DNA of 64,000 nt, from assembly GCA_002411345.1 (NCBI GenBank), contig DHSL01000055.1, positions 96,961 through 160,960 on the forward strand, in the 5' to 3' direction. Both the position numbers and the translations under genes were made by a program. Below are positions 1 to 9,496 of this stretch, one piece after another (the first letter of the stretch is position 1; the number at the start of each line of letters is the position of its first letter). The DNA is from Bacteroidales bacterium UBA5287. Lineage in GTDB: Bacteria > Bacteroidota > Bacteroidia > Bacteroidales > Dysgonomonadaceae. The notes beneath the pieces were generated by a model. That model saw only the letters and a list, made by a program, of their open reading frames with translations, searched no databases and was not told where the DNA came from.

Positions 1-1
1 T

Positions 2-613
2 GTCTCCGCTATGGAACAGTACGAAAAAGGTAAAGTAGATATTATTTTTCTGGATATCCAGATGCCCGATGTCAATGGATTGGAGTTTGCCCATATGATT
101 GAAAATTCCTACACACGCATTGTTTTTACCACCGCTTTCAGCAAGTACGCCCTTGACGGTTATAAAGTCAATGCCATTGACTATCTGCTCAAGCCATTTT
201 CCTATGCCGATTTTCTTGTCGCCGCTAAAAAAGCCCTTACCTGGTTTGAGCTCATCACACATAAAAAAGATCTTCCAGAGAAAGAAGAAAATTCAAGTAA
301 CGGCATTTTTGTAAAGTCCGATTATAAGCTCATTCAAATTCAGTATAACGATATCCTTTATATTGAAGGATTGAAGGATTATGTCAAAATCTATACATTG
401 AACAATCCCAATCCCATATTAACTTTGATGAATCTGAAAACACTTGAAGAAGATCTTCCTAAAGACCGTTTTATCCGTGTCCACCGATCCTTTATTGTTC
501 AGAAGAACAAAATAGACAGCATTAAACGAAACCGCATAAGCATAGGTAAAAATGAAATACCTATCGGTGAGACATACCGTCATAATTTGATTCAAGGAAT
601 TGAAAAGAGTTAA
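2..613 (+). CDS. LytTR-family response regulator, 5' end cut off by the window
   Basis: Cytoplasmic DNA-binding response regulator of the LytTR/AlgR class, normally paired with a membrane histidine kinase of the LytS type. The reading frame is open to the first base of the window, so the first ATG at position 11 is internal: a receiver domain needs about 40 more residues before it. The visible part has the phospho-acceptor Asp in FLDIQMPD (residue 15 counted from the ATG at 11), the switch Thr in FTTAF and the conserved Lys in YLLKPF. From about residue 95 it has a LytTR DNA-binding domain (ILYIEGLKDYVKIY, then DRFIRVHRSFIV). The partner kinase would be expected to the left of the window. Target genes cannot be told from the sequence. 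Confidence 0.93.
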   Translation, partial: VSAMEQYEKGKVDIIFLDIQMPDVNGLEFAHMIENSYTRIVFTTAFSKYALDGYKVNAIDYLLKPFSYADFLVAAKKALTWFELITHKKDLPEKEENSSNGIFVKSDYKLIQIQYNDILYIEGLKDYVKIYTLNNPNPILTLMNLKTLEEDLPKDRFIRVHRSFIVQKNKIDSIKRNRISIGKNEIPIGETYRHNLIQGIEKS

Positions 614-734
614 TGTTTGAATAAGTTAAAGAGGCATTTATTGAAGTCAAACTTCAGAAGATGAAGAATGCAATATTTGACTAAAATGTGGACGAAAATG
701 TAAAAAAAAGTTAAAGTTAGGAGCAAAAAAATGG

Positions 735-800
735 TGAGACCATAGTCGGACCATCATCGGAGTTGCATCGGAGGTGCAACGGAGGTGCGTGGGAGGTGAA
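735..800. repeat. Degenerate 11-bp tandem repeat, about six units
   Basis: In the 308-bp space after the response regulator, successive 11-mers read tgagaccatag, tcggaccatca, tcggagttgca, tcggaggtgca, acggaggtgcg and tgggaggtgaa. The middle units differ by one or two bases, with core CGGAGGTGCA. The unit length is close to one helical turn. The tract is more GC-rich than its surroundings and has no open frame. The rest of 614-921 shows no gene. Function unknown. Confidence 0.75.
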
Positions 801-921
801 AAGTATTAAAGGAGGTTAAAATATCTTTTATTATGTTTATCTCCTCCCGAAAAATAAGTTTACACATAATGAAAACAAAAATCAGGACGACACAGTAGGA
901 AGTCAAAAAAAACCCTTAGAT

Positions 922-1698
922 ATGAAAAAATATTTTAAACTATTAGTAATTACTGCAATTGGATTAATAACCTGTTCACAGACAGGTAATAATGCGAATG
1001 TTCAAAATGATAAAGAAAATCAGCGTCAATCTGATATTATTTCTGGAATCACATTCAAAAAAACAAAAGGACAAGCCATTTTAATGGGTAAGTCGATAAA
1101 AATATACGACAATAATCTTAATGTAAGTGAAGAACTTTCTAATATGCCACCCAGGATTGTCGATATAATAGGAATTTCGGACAGTATTTTTAATGATACA
1201 AAAGATATTTGTAATGCATTTTGGTATGTAAAGGTCAGAGGAGAGAAAATTGACGGGATAGTTAACGGAAGACAAGTCTTTAAAATTCAAAACTCAAATC
1301 AAGATACATGTTTTACGGTTGACGATAATCAAATTGAAATCCTTACAACAAATTTTTTAGGTATGGGGGTTGATTATAATGGAGACCTGATGGGATGTCC
1401 AGTAGACCAGCCAATTCTAATCAAAGACAATAAGAATGATTATTTTGGACTGGTAGATCTAATTCAAAATGAATATTCCAAAAAAGCAAGTTGGGACAAC
1501 GAATATCCGTTTTTTGAAATTCGAAGTGATGATGGTTGCCAAGACAGAATTAAATCAATCAATATTGAAGGAGCAAAAATTATACTTAAAATACACAGAG
1601 AATTTCAAGAAGGTGAAAATGATTATGAAGTATTATTGAAATTTGAGAATGACAAGTATATAGCAGAATATCTTAATTATGGGGAGATAAAATATTAA
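922..1698 (+). CDS. Hypothetical lipoprotein, 258 aa
   Basis: I do not recognise the family. The N-terminus is a lipoprotein signal: two Lys, a hydrophobic stretch, then LITC with the lipidated Cys at residue 18, followed by a polar Asn/Gln-rich linker to about residue 40. So it is probably anchored to a membrane facing the periplasm or the cell surface. Around residues 95-125 the pattern NAFWYVKVRGEKIDGIVNG resembles a bacterial SH3 strand pattern (W-V-K-V ... G-x-V-x-G), which is only a suggestion. The C-terminal half is rich in charged beta-strand-like sequence. It stands alone, with the 11-bp repeat tract upstream and the convergent restriction gene downstream. Confidence 0.72.
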   Translation: MKKYFKLLVITAIGLITCSQTGNNANVQNDKENQRQSDIISGITFKKTKGQAILMGKSIKIYDNNLNVSEELSNMPPRIVDIIGISDSIFNDTKDICNAFWYVKVRGEKIDGIVNGRQVFKIQNSNQDTCFTVDDNQIEILTTNFLGMGVDYNGDLMGCPVDQPILIKDNKNDYFGLVDLIQNEYSKKASWDNEYPFFEIRSDDGCQDRIKSINIEGAKIILKIHREFQEGENDYEVLLKFENDKYIAEYLNYGEIKY

Positions 1699-1875
1699 TA
1701 AATTACTATTAACAACAACATGTTATGGCATTTTTAGTATAGGGTTTGCGAAAGTTGCTTTTTTTGTTGCGTTGTGCTAACTAGTCCACTTTAATGATTT
1801 TAATCTCATAAATTAATCTAAAATATAGAAATTTGCAGCAACTTTAATTTACTGTTATTCAGATTAGTAATTTTC

Positions 1876-4800
1876 TTAATCCATAGGCTTTATCATACTT
1901 TGTATAAAAGTTACTTCATCATCTGTGAGATCATATTTTGAATAGAGTTGATGATCTATTTCATCCACCGATTTATTCCAGTCAATGTCAGAATTTGAAG
2001 TAAAATTTTGGAGAGGTACGAATTGAAATTTCTCTTTTGACAAATTGATAGAAGTTATTGCTTGTAATAATAAAAATCTAACAAATTTAGTTTTCAAATA
2101 TGAATATAAAGCAATCACATTTTCTCTTTGACTAAATTTCCCAATTATTAAATATGAATCTGTACATACTTCATTAGGATTTAGAATTTCAGTTCTAGAT
2201 AATACTCGGAACATTCCATTTTTATCGGGCTCTCCTGCATGCTCACTTGTTACTTTACTTACCATTATTTTATATGATTTCAAATAAGGATTTTCATTAT
2301 TAATTTCAGATTTCCTAATATAGCTTTTTCCGTCACTTGAATGCAAAATTATTCCATCATCAATAATTTTCTTATGTCCTCTTGTGTTAGAAGAAATACT
2401 AAAGGGATTTCTTGATGAAACTATAAAAGAAATTTTTTCCTCTTTGAAATCATTAATTTTATTAATTATACTAACAGCTTTATTGTATCTAATAAAAACA
2501 GAGAATTCATTTAGTTTACGTTTCATTGTTTCTTTTGAACCATCATGGATATGGATGAATTCACATTCTTCTTCTTCATTTTTAGAATTCCATAAAAAGA
2601 AATTAATACCTCCACTAATACTTGTGTTTGGAAAACAATCTTTTGCATTTGTAAAATCTATTATTTTCGATATGCGATAATCATTAAGCATTGTTTCTCT
2701 GAAATCATCAAGTCCTTTACCACCAGCAAACCACCTTGATGGAGTAATCATTGAAATATATTGAGGATTACATTGTTTAGCAATATTAACAAAATGATTA
2801 TAAATTGGTTTCGCACTTGCTCCTGCACCACCATCCATAGTTTGATACGGTGGATTACCTACTATTGCATTAAATTTCATATTGTTGTTGTAATTTGATT
2901 TCCAATAAGTTTTTCCTTTTTGAATTTTTTCAATAAATTTTGTAGGTTTATTAGTGATTTGGTTTATTAAGTCTTCGAAATGGTGTGTGTTCACCTTAGC
3001 TTCTCTAAAACCTACCAATGTTCTTTTGGTTATACTTTTAGCCATAGGTGTTTTACAGATTACAAAGATATTTTCAGCTACTACACTATCCCATACACTG
3101 AGTTGATTTTCTACACTTAAGTTTTGATTTAGGTCTATTGAATCATCTTTACTTAAACGTGAGCGATAAATACTATAAGCCATATAAAGAGGATAAAGTC
3201 CTGATTTAGAGTTTATTTCAAGTATAAGTGAATCGGGAGCAAATACATCTTTTGTAACTTGTCCATGATCTACAAATCGGGGTTGTTCAAGTGTTTTTTC
3301 CATTTTCTCGTCGTAAAACACAAAACCACCAATGCAATCTCCCAAGTGCATATTAACTACACGCCATGGTGTAAGTACTGTTTCTTTATCAGGATTTCGA
3401 AAGGTGTTGAAAATTGTAGTTATACGCTCAATGCGTTCTTCCACACTCAGTTGATCTGCAGCTCGAGCCATGGTACGAATGCGTTTTCCAGCTGCTCGAA
3501 AAACGTCGGGTTCATAATATTTTTTGAAACTGTTAAAAATCTCTTTTGTTACACCTTTTGGCATAAACTCTTCCCAAGATTGTTGATCGATTAGATCGGC
3601 AAAGTTATCAATAGTAATTTCCTTATCTTCATCATTTCCGTCAGCACCGTATATAAGTAATGGCATGCGAATGGATATTCCGCGAAGAATAGAAATGGCA
3701 CTGTCACGATTTTTCTTCTTTTCTTTTTTTTCATTCAGTAGGTTTTTTTCTTCTTCAGTTAGTTCTTTCCTACTGCGATTCTTCTTTTCAGCATTTTCCA
3801 AATGTTCATATTGTTCGTCAGTAAAGCCTTGCTTATTTATGTCAATGTCACCACTTTTCGGCATAGCCTTCGTATTACCAATAATTCCTTTGAGTTTTTC
3901 GAAATCGTTGAGTTCTATGGTGTCGAGTTTCATAAGTTGGTCATTATTATATAGATAACCATCTTCAAAACCATTGCGCACCACACGTTCAATATAAACC
4001 TTTTTGAGCTGCTCAAGCATTCCATCTACATTATAGGTAATCATTTGCGAACCATCAACGGCAATGATAGGGCAGAAGTTAAGGAATTCAGTCATTGTTT
4101 GACGATCACTGCCTGATGTTTTACCCGCTTTTGCAGATATTTTTGCAGTTTCGGCTATTACTTTTAGTGTGCGGTCGGGTGCAAAATCAAACACAAAACA
4201 ATCTTCCTTTATTCGACCGTTAATTGTAGCGGGAGTTTGTACACGGAATATGGTTTGCATATAACCCGAAGCTGAGGTGTTGTAAGAACCAGAGAGCATA
4301 AAAACGGCAGTCCATGCAGGCACAGAAACACCTGTTGTGAGTCTACCACATGAAAGCGTAATAGTATATGTTTCATGTGGATTTACACCAATAGCATCAT
4401 TAACTTTTTTAAGTGCCTCCTGATTTACTTCTTCTTCATCACCATCACCAGCTACATTTACTATTTTAAATTGACTGAATACCGGGTGAGTTTGAAGCAT
4501 TGTACTCAATGCACGTGCCTCTTTTACACCAGGCACTAACCAGAGAGAATGTCGGAAGTTATCTCGATATTCAGGCGTAGAATATGGATAGTTGCTTTCT
4601 GGGTCATCCTTACATATAAGATTGAGAAATGAACGTATATCACTTTTATGAATAAATGTGTTTTCATTGTTAACACGAAAAAATTCATGAAAATTAAAGG
4701 CAACATCTTCATCAATAAAATCTTTCAACAGTTTACCAAGGTCATACGTGTAGATATTGAGACGTGGTAATGTTGCATATGGATTGGGGTCGCCAAAATG

Positions 4801-5841
4801 GATTTTATCCCAATCTGCTTTGGCACGTTGTTCCATCACGTAGTCCCAGGTGTAAATTTCTTCTTCATTGTGGTCATTTAATAAATTGAAAGGTGTACCT
4901 GAAAGCTGTAGAATTTTGGTATCTTTTTTTACCAATTCGCTCATAACATTTTTACCTAGTTCGGTTTGAGTGCCCTCGTGAGCCTCATCAACAATTATCA
5001 AATTCCACGGAGTGCCAAACACTTCGTTGTTTTTGTCGAAATTGCCACCAACTAATTCTGAACCGCGTAGGTCCTGTATAGATGCAAAATATACATAATG
5101 ATCTTTATTTTTTTTACACTTTTCTTCAAGATTGATAAATGTATCACCATTGTTTTTCGAACCATAAGCAAAATCAGGTCGGTTATAAAATATTTTACCA
5201 AAATCTTCAAACCAACCGGCATCCACAACTGGACGATGTGTTAGAATAAGAGTGCGCAAATAATTCATGTCCTTCACAACTTGAAGTGATGAAAGGGTCT
5301 TGCCAAAACGCATTTTAGCGTACCATAACATAACATTGCCTTTTTTAAACAGTCTCTTTGTCTTCTCAATTGCATCCTGTTGTTCCGGACGAAATACAAT
5401 GGGACTACGGTTTGTGCTTATCTCGCTTGCATTTAACGAATCTCTGCCTGCTTTAACTGCTACAATAGCTTTTTTAACTGTTTCAAGGTCGGTATAAAAC
5501 CATTCGTTTGCTTTATTTTCTTTATCAAAAAATTTCTTCTTAATACCTGAACGTACTAAAACATTATGTACTTCTTTATCAGAGAATGCTTGGATAGTCC
5601 CTTTTTTAGCATATACAGAAACCTCTGTATAAAGTAAATCATATCTAATACCTGCAGTTTGTGTATAACTGTTAATTCTTTTTTTTGCGGCTTGATTAAG
5701 GACTTTACTGTTGGGTTCAAGTCCCCAAATGTTTTCATTATCTGAAGTAGTTTCACCTATTTTAAGACAGCCACTATGTTCCTCATCATTAATACGGAAC
5801 ACATAAATCAGTTTAAGTTTTAATGAAGAAGTAAATTTCAT
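1876..5841 (-). CDS. GIY-YIG-like nuclease / DEAD-box helicase / adenine methylase fusion of a restriction-modification system
   Basis: A 1321-aa protein combining the parts of a restriction-modification enzyme. Residues 1-120 resemble a GIY-YIG/T5orf172 module (LIYVFRIND ... LKIGETT ... EWFYTD), the probable nuclease. Residues 145-650 are a superfamily 2 helicase/translocase: Walker A AKMRFGKT (175-182), Walker B DEAH (285-288), motif III SGTP (314-317). Near residue 996 is NPPY, motif IV of N6-adenine methyltransferases, with a TaqI/Eco57I-like region after it that may recognise the target. I see no SAM-binding motif I or FTP motif in this protein; these are in the upstream partner. The start codon overlaps the partner's stop (ATGA at 5838-5841 on the minus strand), so the two are translated together and probably work as one complex. 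The family call is firm; the role of the N-terminal module is inferred. Confidence 0.85.
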   Translation of the reverse strand: MKFTSSLKLKLIYVFRINDEEHSGCLKIGETTSDNENIWGLEPNSKVLNQAAKKRINSYTQTAGIRYDLLYTEVSVYAKKGTIQAFSDKEVHNVLVRSGIKKKFFDKENKANEWFYTDLETVKKAIVAVKAGRDSLNASEISTNRSPIVFRPEQQDAIEKTKRLFKKGNVMLWYAKMRFGKTLSSLQVVKDMNYLRTLILTHRPVVDAGWFEDFGKIFYNRPDFAYGSKNNGDTFINLEEKCKKNKDHYVYFASIQDLRGSELVGGNFDKNNEVFGTPWNLIIVDEAHEGTQTELGKNVMSELVKKDTKILQLSGTPFNLLNDHNEEEIYTWDYVMEQRAKADWDKIHFGDPNPYATLPRLNIYTYDLGKLLKDFIDEDVAFNFHEFFRVNNENTFIHKSDIRSFLNLICKDDPESNYPYSTPEYRDNFRHSLWLVPGVKEARALSTMLQTHPVFSQFKIVNVAGDGDEEEVNQEALKKVNDAIGVNPHETYTITLSCGRLTTGVSVPAWTAVFMLSGSYNTSASGYMQTIFRVQTPATINGRIKEDCFVFDFAPDRTLKVIAETAKISAKAGKTSGSDRQTMTEFLNFCPIIAVDGSQMITYNVDGMLEQLKKVYIERVVRNGFEDGYLYNNDQLMKLDTIELNDFEKLKGIIGNTKAMPKSGDIDINKQGFTDEQYEHLENAEKKNRSRKELTEEEKNLLNEKKEKKKNRDSAISILRGISIRMPLLIYGADGNDEDKEITIDNFADLIDQQSWEEFMPKGVTKEIFNSFKKYYEPDVFRAAGKRIRTMARAADQLSVEERIERITTIFNTFRNPDKETVLTPWRVVNMHLGDCIGGFVFYDEKMEKTLEQPRFVDHGQVTKDVFAPDSLILEINSKSGLYPLYMAYSIYRSRLSKDDSIDLNQNLSVENQLSVWDSVVAENIFVICKTPMAKSITKRTLVGFREAKVNTHHFEDLINQITNKPTKFIEKIQKGKTYWKSNYNNNMKFNAIVGNPPYQTMDGGAGASAKPIYNHFVNIAKQCNPQYISMITPSRWFAGGKGLDDFRETMLNDYRISKIIDFTNAKDCFPNTSISGGINFFLWNSKNEEEECEFIHIHDGSKETMKRKLNEFSVFIRYNKAVSIINKINDFKEEKISFIVSSRNPFSISSNTRGHKKIIDDGIILHSSDGKSYIRKSEINNENPYLKSYKIMVSKVTSEHAGEPDKNGMFRVLSRTEILNPNEVCTDSYLIIGKFSQRENVIALYSYLKTKFVRFLLLQAITSINLSKEKFQFVPLQNFTSNSDIDWNKSVDEIDHQLYSKYDLTDDEVTFIQSMIKPMD

Positions 5842-6836
5842 ATATATTTCATTAAGTCAATAAATCTTATTTTACGCCCTTTTTTCCCTGTTTCGGGATC
5901 TTTATTCCCCCAGTCTTTCACGAGGCAGTAAATGCCATTATGTTTTGTTATAATTTCTTTTTGACAACCATAACAGGGCGATTTTTCCGTATATCCGAAC
6001 AGTTCTTGGGTCAGTTTATCGTGACAACTATTCGGTACAACACCTTTCATCCCATCCATTTGCCAAATATTCCACGATATTATGTAGGCTATATATTTAA
6101 TGGATTTTAGAACAGGGAGTTTTTTAAATTTTTTTGAAAAGTTTTCTATAAATGTAAAAAGCATTGCTTCGCGTGCAAGAAGCAAGCTATCACCCTGCCA
6201 TTCAAAAGCATAAGTGTTTTTATACGCAGTTTGTGCAGCTTTAAGCCATTCATCTGAAGTATCAACATTTTCACTTATGACGCGCAACTTTCTATCAAGT
6301 AAACCAATTCTATTTTCTATCGGAATATATTCTCCTGTTGTCGTATCATATCGGCTGGTTATATAAGGTGCTTCTCCACAAGTCATTTCAAGACGAGTAT
6401 CTCGAACATAATGTTTCCATGTTTTACCTTTAGGAAATGTGATAACTTCGTTATTTATCTGCCAAGAATGTGATCCATCAGAATTTGTAATTTCAGTATT
6501 GAACACATTTTCCCGACCAAACCAGGCATTATCAATTAAATTATTTTGTGCGTTGCAAATCCAAGAGGGTGTAAATACTTCTGCCATATCCCTAACGCGT
6601 GTCTGTTGTAGCTCTTTATCTTTTTTTACACGTGGCATTATAACAAAACCACGTTGACCTGTGATGAGTTCAGATGAAATTGGTGAAGCAAAATCATAAC
6701 CTTTTCCAAGGTCTTGATAATTATCAGTTGCCCAAAAAATATTTTCTTTTGTAGAATGATCACGTAAAAGTATATCTAATACCTCTGGGTACTGTTCACG
6801 TATATCATTTTCAAATATGTCAATCTCGTCGAACAT
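5838..6836 (-). CDS. DNA methyltransferase subunit carrying the SAM-binding half
   Basis: A 332-aa protein, first gene of the restriction operon. Residues 85-90 read AEVFTP, the motif-X region at the start of many N6-adenine methylases. Residues 149-158 (LEMTCGEAPY, followed by SRYDTTTGEY) look like the variant motif I of the Alw26I/Eco31I-type adenine methylases. FEWQGDSLLLARE follows at 211-223. It has no NPPY catalytic motif; that is in the 1321-aa protein downstream. The inference is a methyltransferase divided into a SAM-binding chain and a catalytic chain. The C-terminal part carries CYGC and a later Cys that could hold a metal. The stop overlaps the next start by four bases. A candidate Bacteroidota -7 box (TATATTTG on the minus strand, 6995-7002) lies 160 bp upstream. 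Confidence 0.8.
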   Translation of the reverse strand: MFDEIDIFENDIREQYPEVLDILLRDHSTKENIFWATDNYQDLGKGYDFASPISSELITGQRGFVIMPRVKKDKELQQTRVRDMAEVFTPSWICNAQNNLIDNAWFGRENVFNTEITNSDGSHSWQINNEVITFPKGKTWKHYVRDTRLEMTCGEAPYITSRYDTTTGEYIPIENRIGLLDRKLRVISENVDTSDEWLKAAQTAYKNTYAFEWQGDSLLLAREAMLFTFIENFSKKFKKLPVLKSIKYIAYIISWNIWQMDGMKGVVPNSCHDKLTQELFGYTEKSPCYGCQKEIITKHNGIYCLVKDWGNKDPETGKKGRKIRFIDLMKYI

Positions 6837-7209
6837 TAATAGAAAAATATTATTATCTGTTTAATAACTCATATGAGGAAAGTATTATTCTTTGTTTTTT
6901 TCGAAACTATAAGTTATACTATTAAATTAAAAATCATTTAATGGTGGAATAATCACCGAACATTAAAAACACAAGCTATTTAAGCTCTGCTATGCAAATA
7001 TAATTAATTTTAAAGTTAAAAAGTTAATGATTTTAATTAAAAACACATATTATATTAATCTTTCAGAAACTCATCCTTTTCAAAATTCCTGTTCCAGAAG
7101 AAAATCAAGTAAAAACAATATATTCTCAGAAATATTATTAATAGTGTAAATATCAACTCTTTAATTAGCTTTTCTCTCAAATATTTGTCGATTTGAATTT
7201 ATGATTTTG
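6837..7209. other. AT-rich intergenic region between restriction operon and DUF262 gene
   Basis: No open frame of note on either strand. The only recognisable signal is the candidate minus-strand -7 box at 6995-7002 (TATATTTG) that could drive the restriction operon. No TTTG is found at the expected distance. Confidence 0.5.
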
Positions 7210-9018
7210 TTATAATGAGTAGTAATAATCTTTAATCTTTTTAGCCATAAGTTTTCTGCGTTCCAGAAGAAAGTCTTCATAATTCATTATGTCCATTGAA
7301 ACAACATTTTCAGGAATACAATTAATCCTTAAATTTTCCTTTAACAACGTCTCATCGGTGATATTTCCATACTTCAATACTTTTGTAGCACATTGATTAA
7401 AAACAGTATTAAAGTACTCATTAGGAGCTTTATGACCTATCGAAATATTTGTAGCAGTATCAAGATATGTATAGTTAGCAATCTGATTATATTTTGATTT
7501 TTCAGTAATTCCATTTTTTTGTAAATACACTTTCGGAAAAATATGGTGGATATCTCCCATAGTTGTAATTAAGTCACGTACTTTAGTACCGTACATCAAT
7601 AGAGAATTATCACTACCATGAACTTGCGCCGCCAAAAAGACATTAAAAAAAGGACTATTGATTGCAGAAGTTTCTAAATTTTGAACTAATCCTATTTCCC
7701 AAAACGTATCAGAAAGATTAGAGTCTTCCATTTCATTGAAGTATTCTAAAAAACCTTTTTCTTCAATTCTGCGAATATCTAAATCCATTGAAGTTTCTGG
7801 AGAAGTAATATACCTGCTTGTTAAAGTAGAAAATACATACCATTTTGAAACAAAATGTTTTATTTGTGTTTTTTCTATTTTATTATTGTTGTTTAAAATA
7901 AGATAAAGTGTATATGCAAAATCTAATGTCATTTGCGAGTTTATCAATCTTTCTGAAATGAAACCGGCCGATTTTAAAGCGAGAGTAAAGTTTGTAAATG
8001 AAAATTCATTCATAAAATCTATTACACCATCTGTCAGTTTTGAGAATGATAATTCAGCTATTTCTTCTTTATAATCGCGAGTTTCAAAATCACGACCACC
8101 AAGCAAACTAACTAAATCTTTCATTTTTCCTCGACCAAATTTGTGCATAAAGGCAACTCTTAAAATATCACCATACCCAGGATTAAAAATATCTTCTTTA
8201 TCATCTTTAAGCCATTTAATTTTGGGAGCATATTTTGTTTCCATAAAATCTTTATCTTTTATCATCTCATTATACCATTCAGGTTGAACTGCCAAATGAG
8301 AAAAATAATCGATCGCTTTACGCAGAATGTTACCCCCATATTTTACATTAGCCGCTATTTTTGACATAGCAAAATCAGATTGATTTAATTTTGCTCCCTG
8401 ACTATTAATTCTAATAAATATATCAGTTACTTCATCAATTGTCAATTCCTTATCCAATGTGATTACACCAATTTGACGGTTTTTAATTCCAATTAAATTA
8501 TCGATGATATCATGTAATTTATCGGAATCCATTTCTTCATTGACTTCACAATATTGTGAAACAAAACTTCCTCGTTTAAAATCTGGTTTAAAAACATCTG
8601 AAATATCACTAATCCATTTTTTATCTTTCAATATGGCACTATCTTGAACTTTAAAAACTTCTTCTTCGTCATTTGCTATTGGATTAAATGAGATTTTTAT
8701 TCTTTTCTTTTCAAAATCAGAGTTGATTACATCCATTCCCATTATAGATGTCATTAGTGCTGTAACACGTTGTTGACCATCAATCATGATTTTTTTTCCT
8801 TCTGATAACGTTCCATCTTTTAATTTCATGTTTGGACTTTGAGAAATAATTAAGTAGCCAGTTGGATAACCTGTATAAAGCGAATCAATCAGATCACGCA
8901 CTTGGGAAGGTTTCCACACGAAGGGTCTTTGTATCTCCGGTATTGCTATTTCGTTTGACTTAATGTAATTTAGTACTTGTTCTACTGAAATATTAGAAGC
9001 GTTGTATTTTTCTGCCAT
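7210..9018 (-). CDS. DUF262 / DUF1524 (GmrSD-like) nuclease
   Basis: A 602-aa protein of the GmrSD family, whose characterised member is a type IV enzyme that cuts DNA carrying modified, glucosylated hydroxymethylcytosines. The N-terminal DUF262 domain has IPEIQRPFVWKPSQVRDLI near residue 26 and DGQQR at 80-84, a motif of the nucleotide-binding/ParB-like fold. The C-terminal DUF1524 region has DIHHIFPK (489-496), an HNH-type nuclease core. Both halves are in one chain, as in fused GmrSD. It lies in the same orientation as the restriction-modification pair but 370 bp away, so it probably has its own promoter; a candidate -7 box (TATATTTG on the minus strand) is at 9141-9148. Being next to a restriction system fits a defence role, but its target modification cannot be read from the sequence. 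Confidence 0.85.
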   Translation of the reverse strand: MAEKYNASNISVEQVLNYIKSNEIAIPEIQRPFVWKPSQVRDLIDSLYTGYPTGYLIISQSPNMKLKDGTLSEGKKIMIDGQQRVTALMTSIMGMDVINSDFEKKRIKISFNPIANDEEEVFKVQDSAILKDKKWISDISDVFKPDFKRGSFVSQYCEVNEEMDSDKLHDIIDNLIGIKNRQIGVITLDKELTIDEVTDIFIRINSQGAKLNQSDFAMSKIAANVKYGGNILRKAIDYFSHLAVQPEWYNEMIKDKDFMETKYAPKIKWLKDDKEDIFNPGYGDILRVAFMHKFGRGKMKDLVSLLGGRDFETRDYKEEIAELSFSKLTDGVIDFMNEFSFTNFTLALKSAGFISERLINSQMTLDFAYTLYLILNNNNKIEKTQIKHFVSKWYVFSTLTSRYITSPETSMDLDIRRIEEKGFLEYFNEMEDSNLSDTFWEIGLVQNLETSAINSPFFNVFLAAQVHGSDNSLLMYGTKVRDLITTMGDIHHIFPKVYLQKNGITEKSKYNQIANYTYLDTATNISIGHKAPNEYFNTVFNQCATKVLKYGNITDETLLKENLRINCIPENVVSMDIMNYEDFLLERRKLMAKKIKDYYYSL

Positions 9019-9496
9019 AATTTATAAATTAAATTTTATGATTAACTATAAAACAGTCAATTAACCTTTAGTCCACAAAAAGGGTGTACTCTTTTCAATG
9101 CATTCCACAAAAATAACAAATATTTAAATTAAAACATATACAAATATAATTTTCATTATTTTATCTTTACTTCACCTTCTCTTGAGATAATAGAAATTCC
9201 AGTGAAAATATTATAAAGAAAAAACAGCCTTAGTCAATAAAAAAACAATGTTTTTAATTATATATTTTAGGAACAAATTCTTTTAATTTACTGCTTTTTG
9301 ATATAAACTTCCAATTAAATCAAATAATTACCAAAAAGATGACGAAAATTCAAAGATCCGTGTTAATTAGTTGGTGAAGGGAAGTGATAAACTTTCGTTT
9401 AAGTGATCTTTGACATATTGAATTTTTATATATTTACATCCTAAAATAAAAGCATTATTGTTGATAAATGTAAAGGGTGAAAAGCAATCATATAAA
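9019..9496. other. Divergent intergenic region, DUF262 gene / mntH
   Basis: Very AT-rich, with no gene. On the minus strand TATATTTG at 9141-9148 is a candidate -7 box for the DUF262 gene. On the plus strand TTTG at 9409-9412 and TATATTTA at 9429-9436 are an imperfect -33/-7 pair for mntH (spacer 16, last base off consensus). No MntR-type or riboswitch-like structure was recognised. Confidence 0.4.

Noticed and set aside
2384..5497. Several plus-strand frames of 60-110 codons opposite the restriction gene
   Set aside because: All are antisense to a gene with clear helicase and methylase motifs, rich in Phe/Ser as expected of antisense frames.
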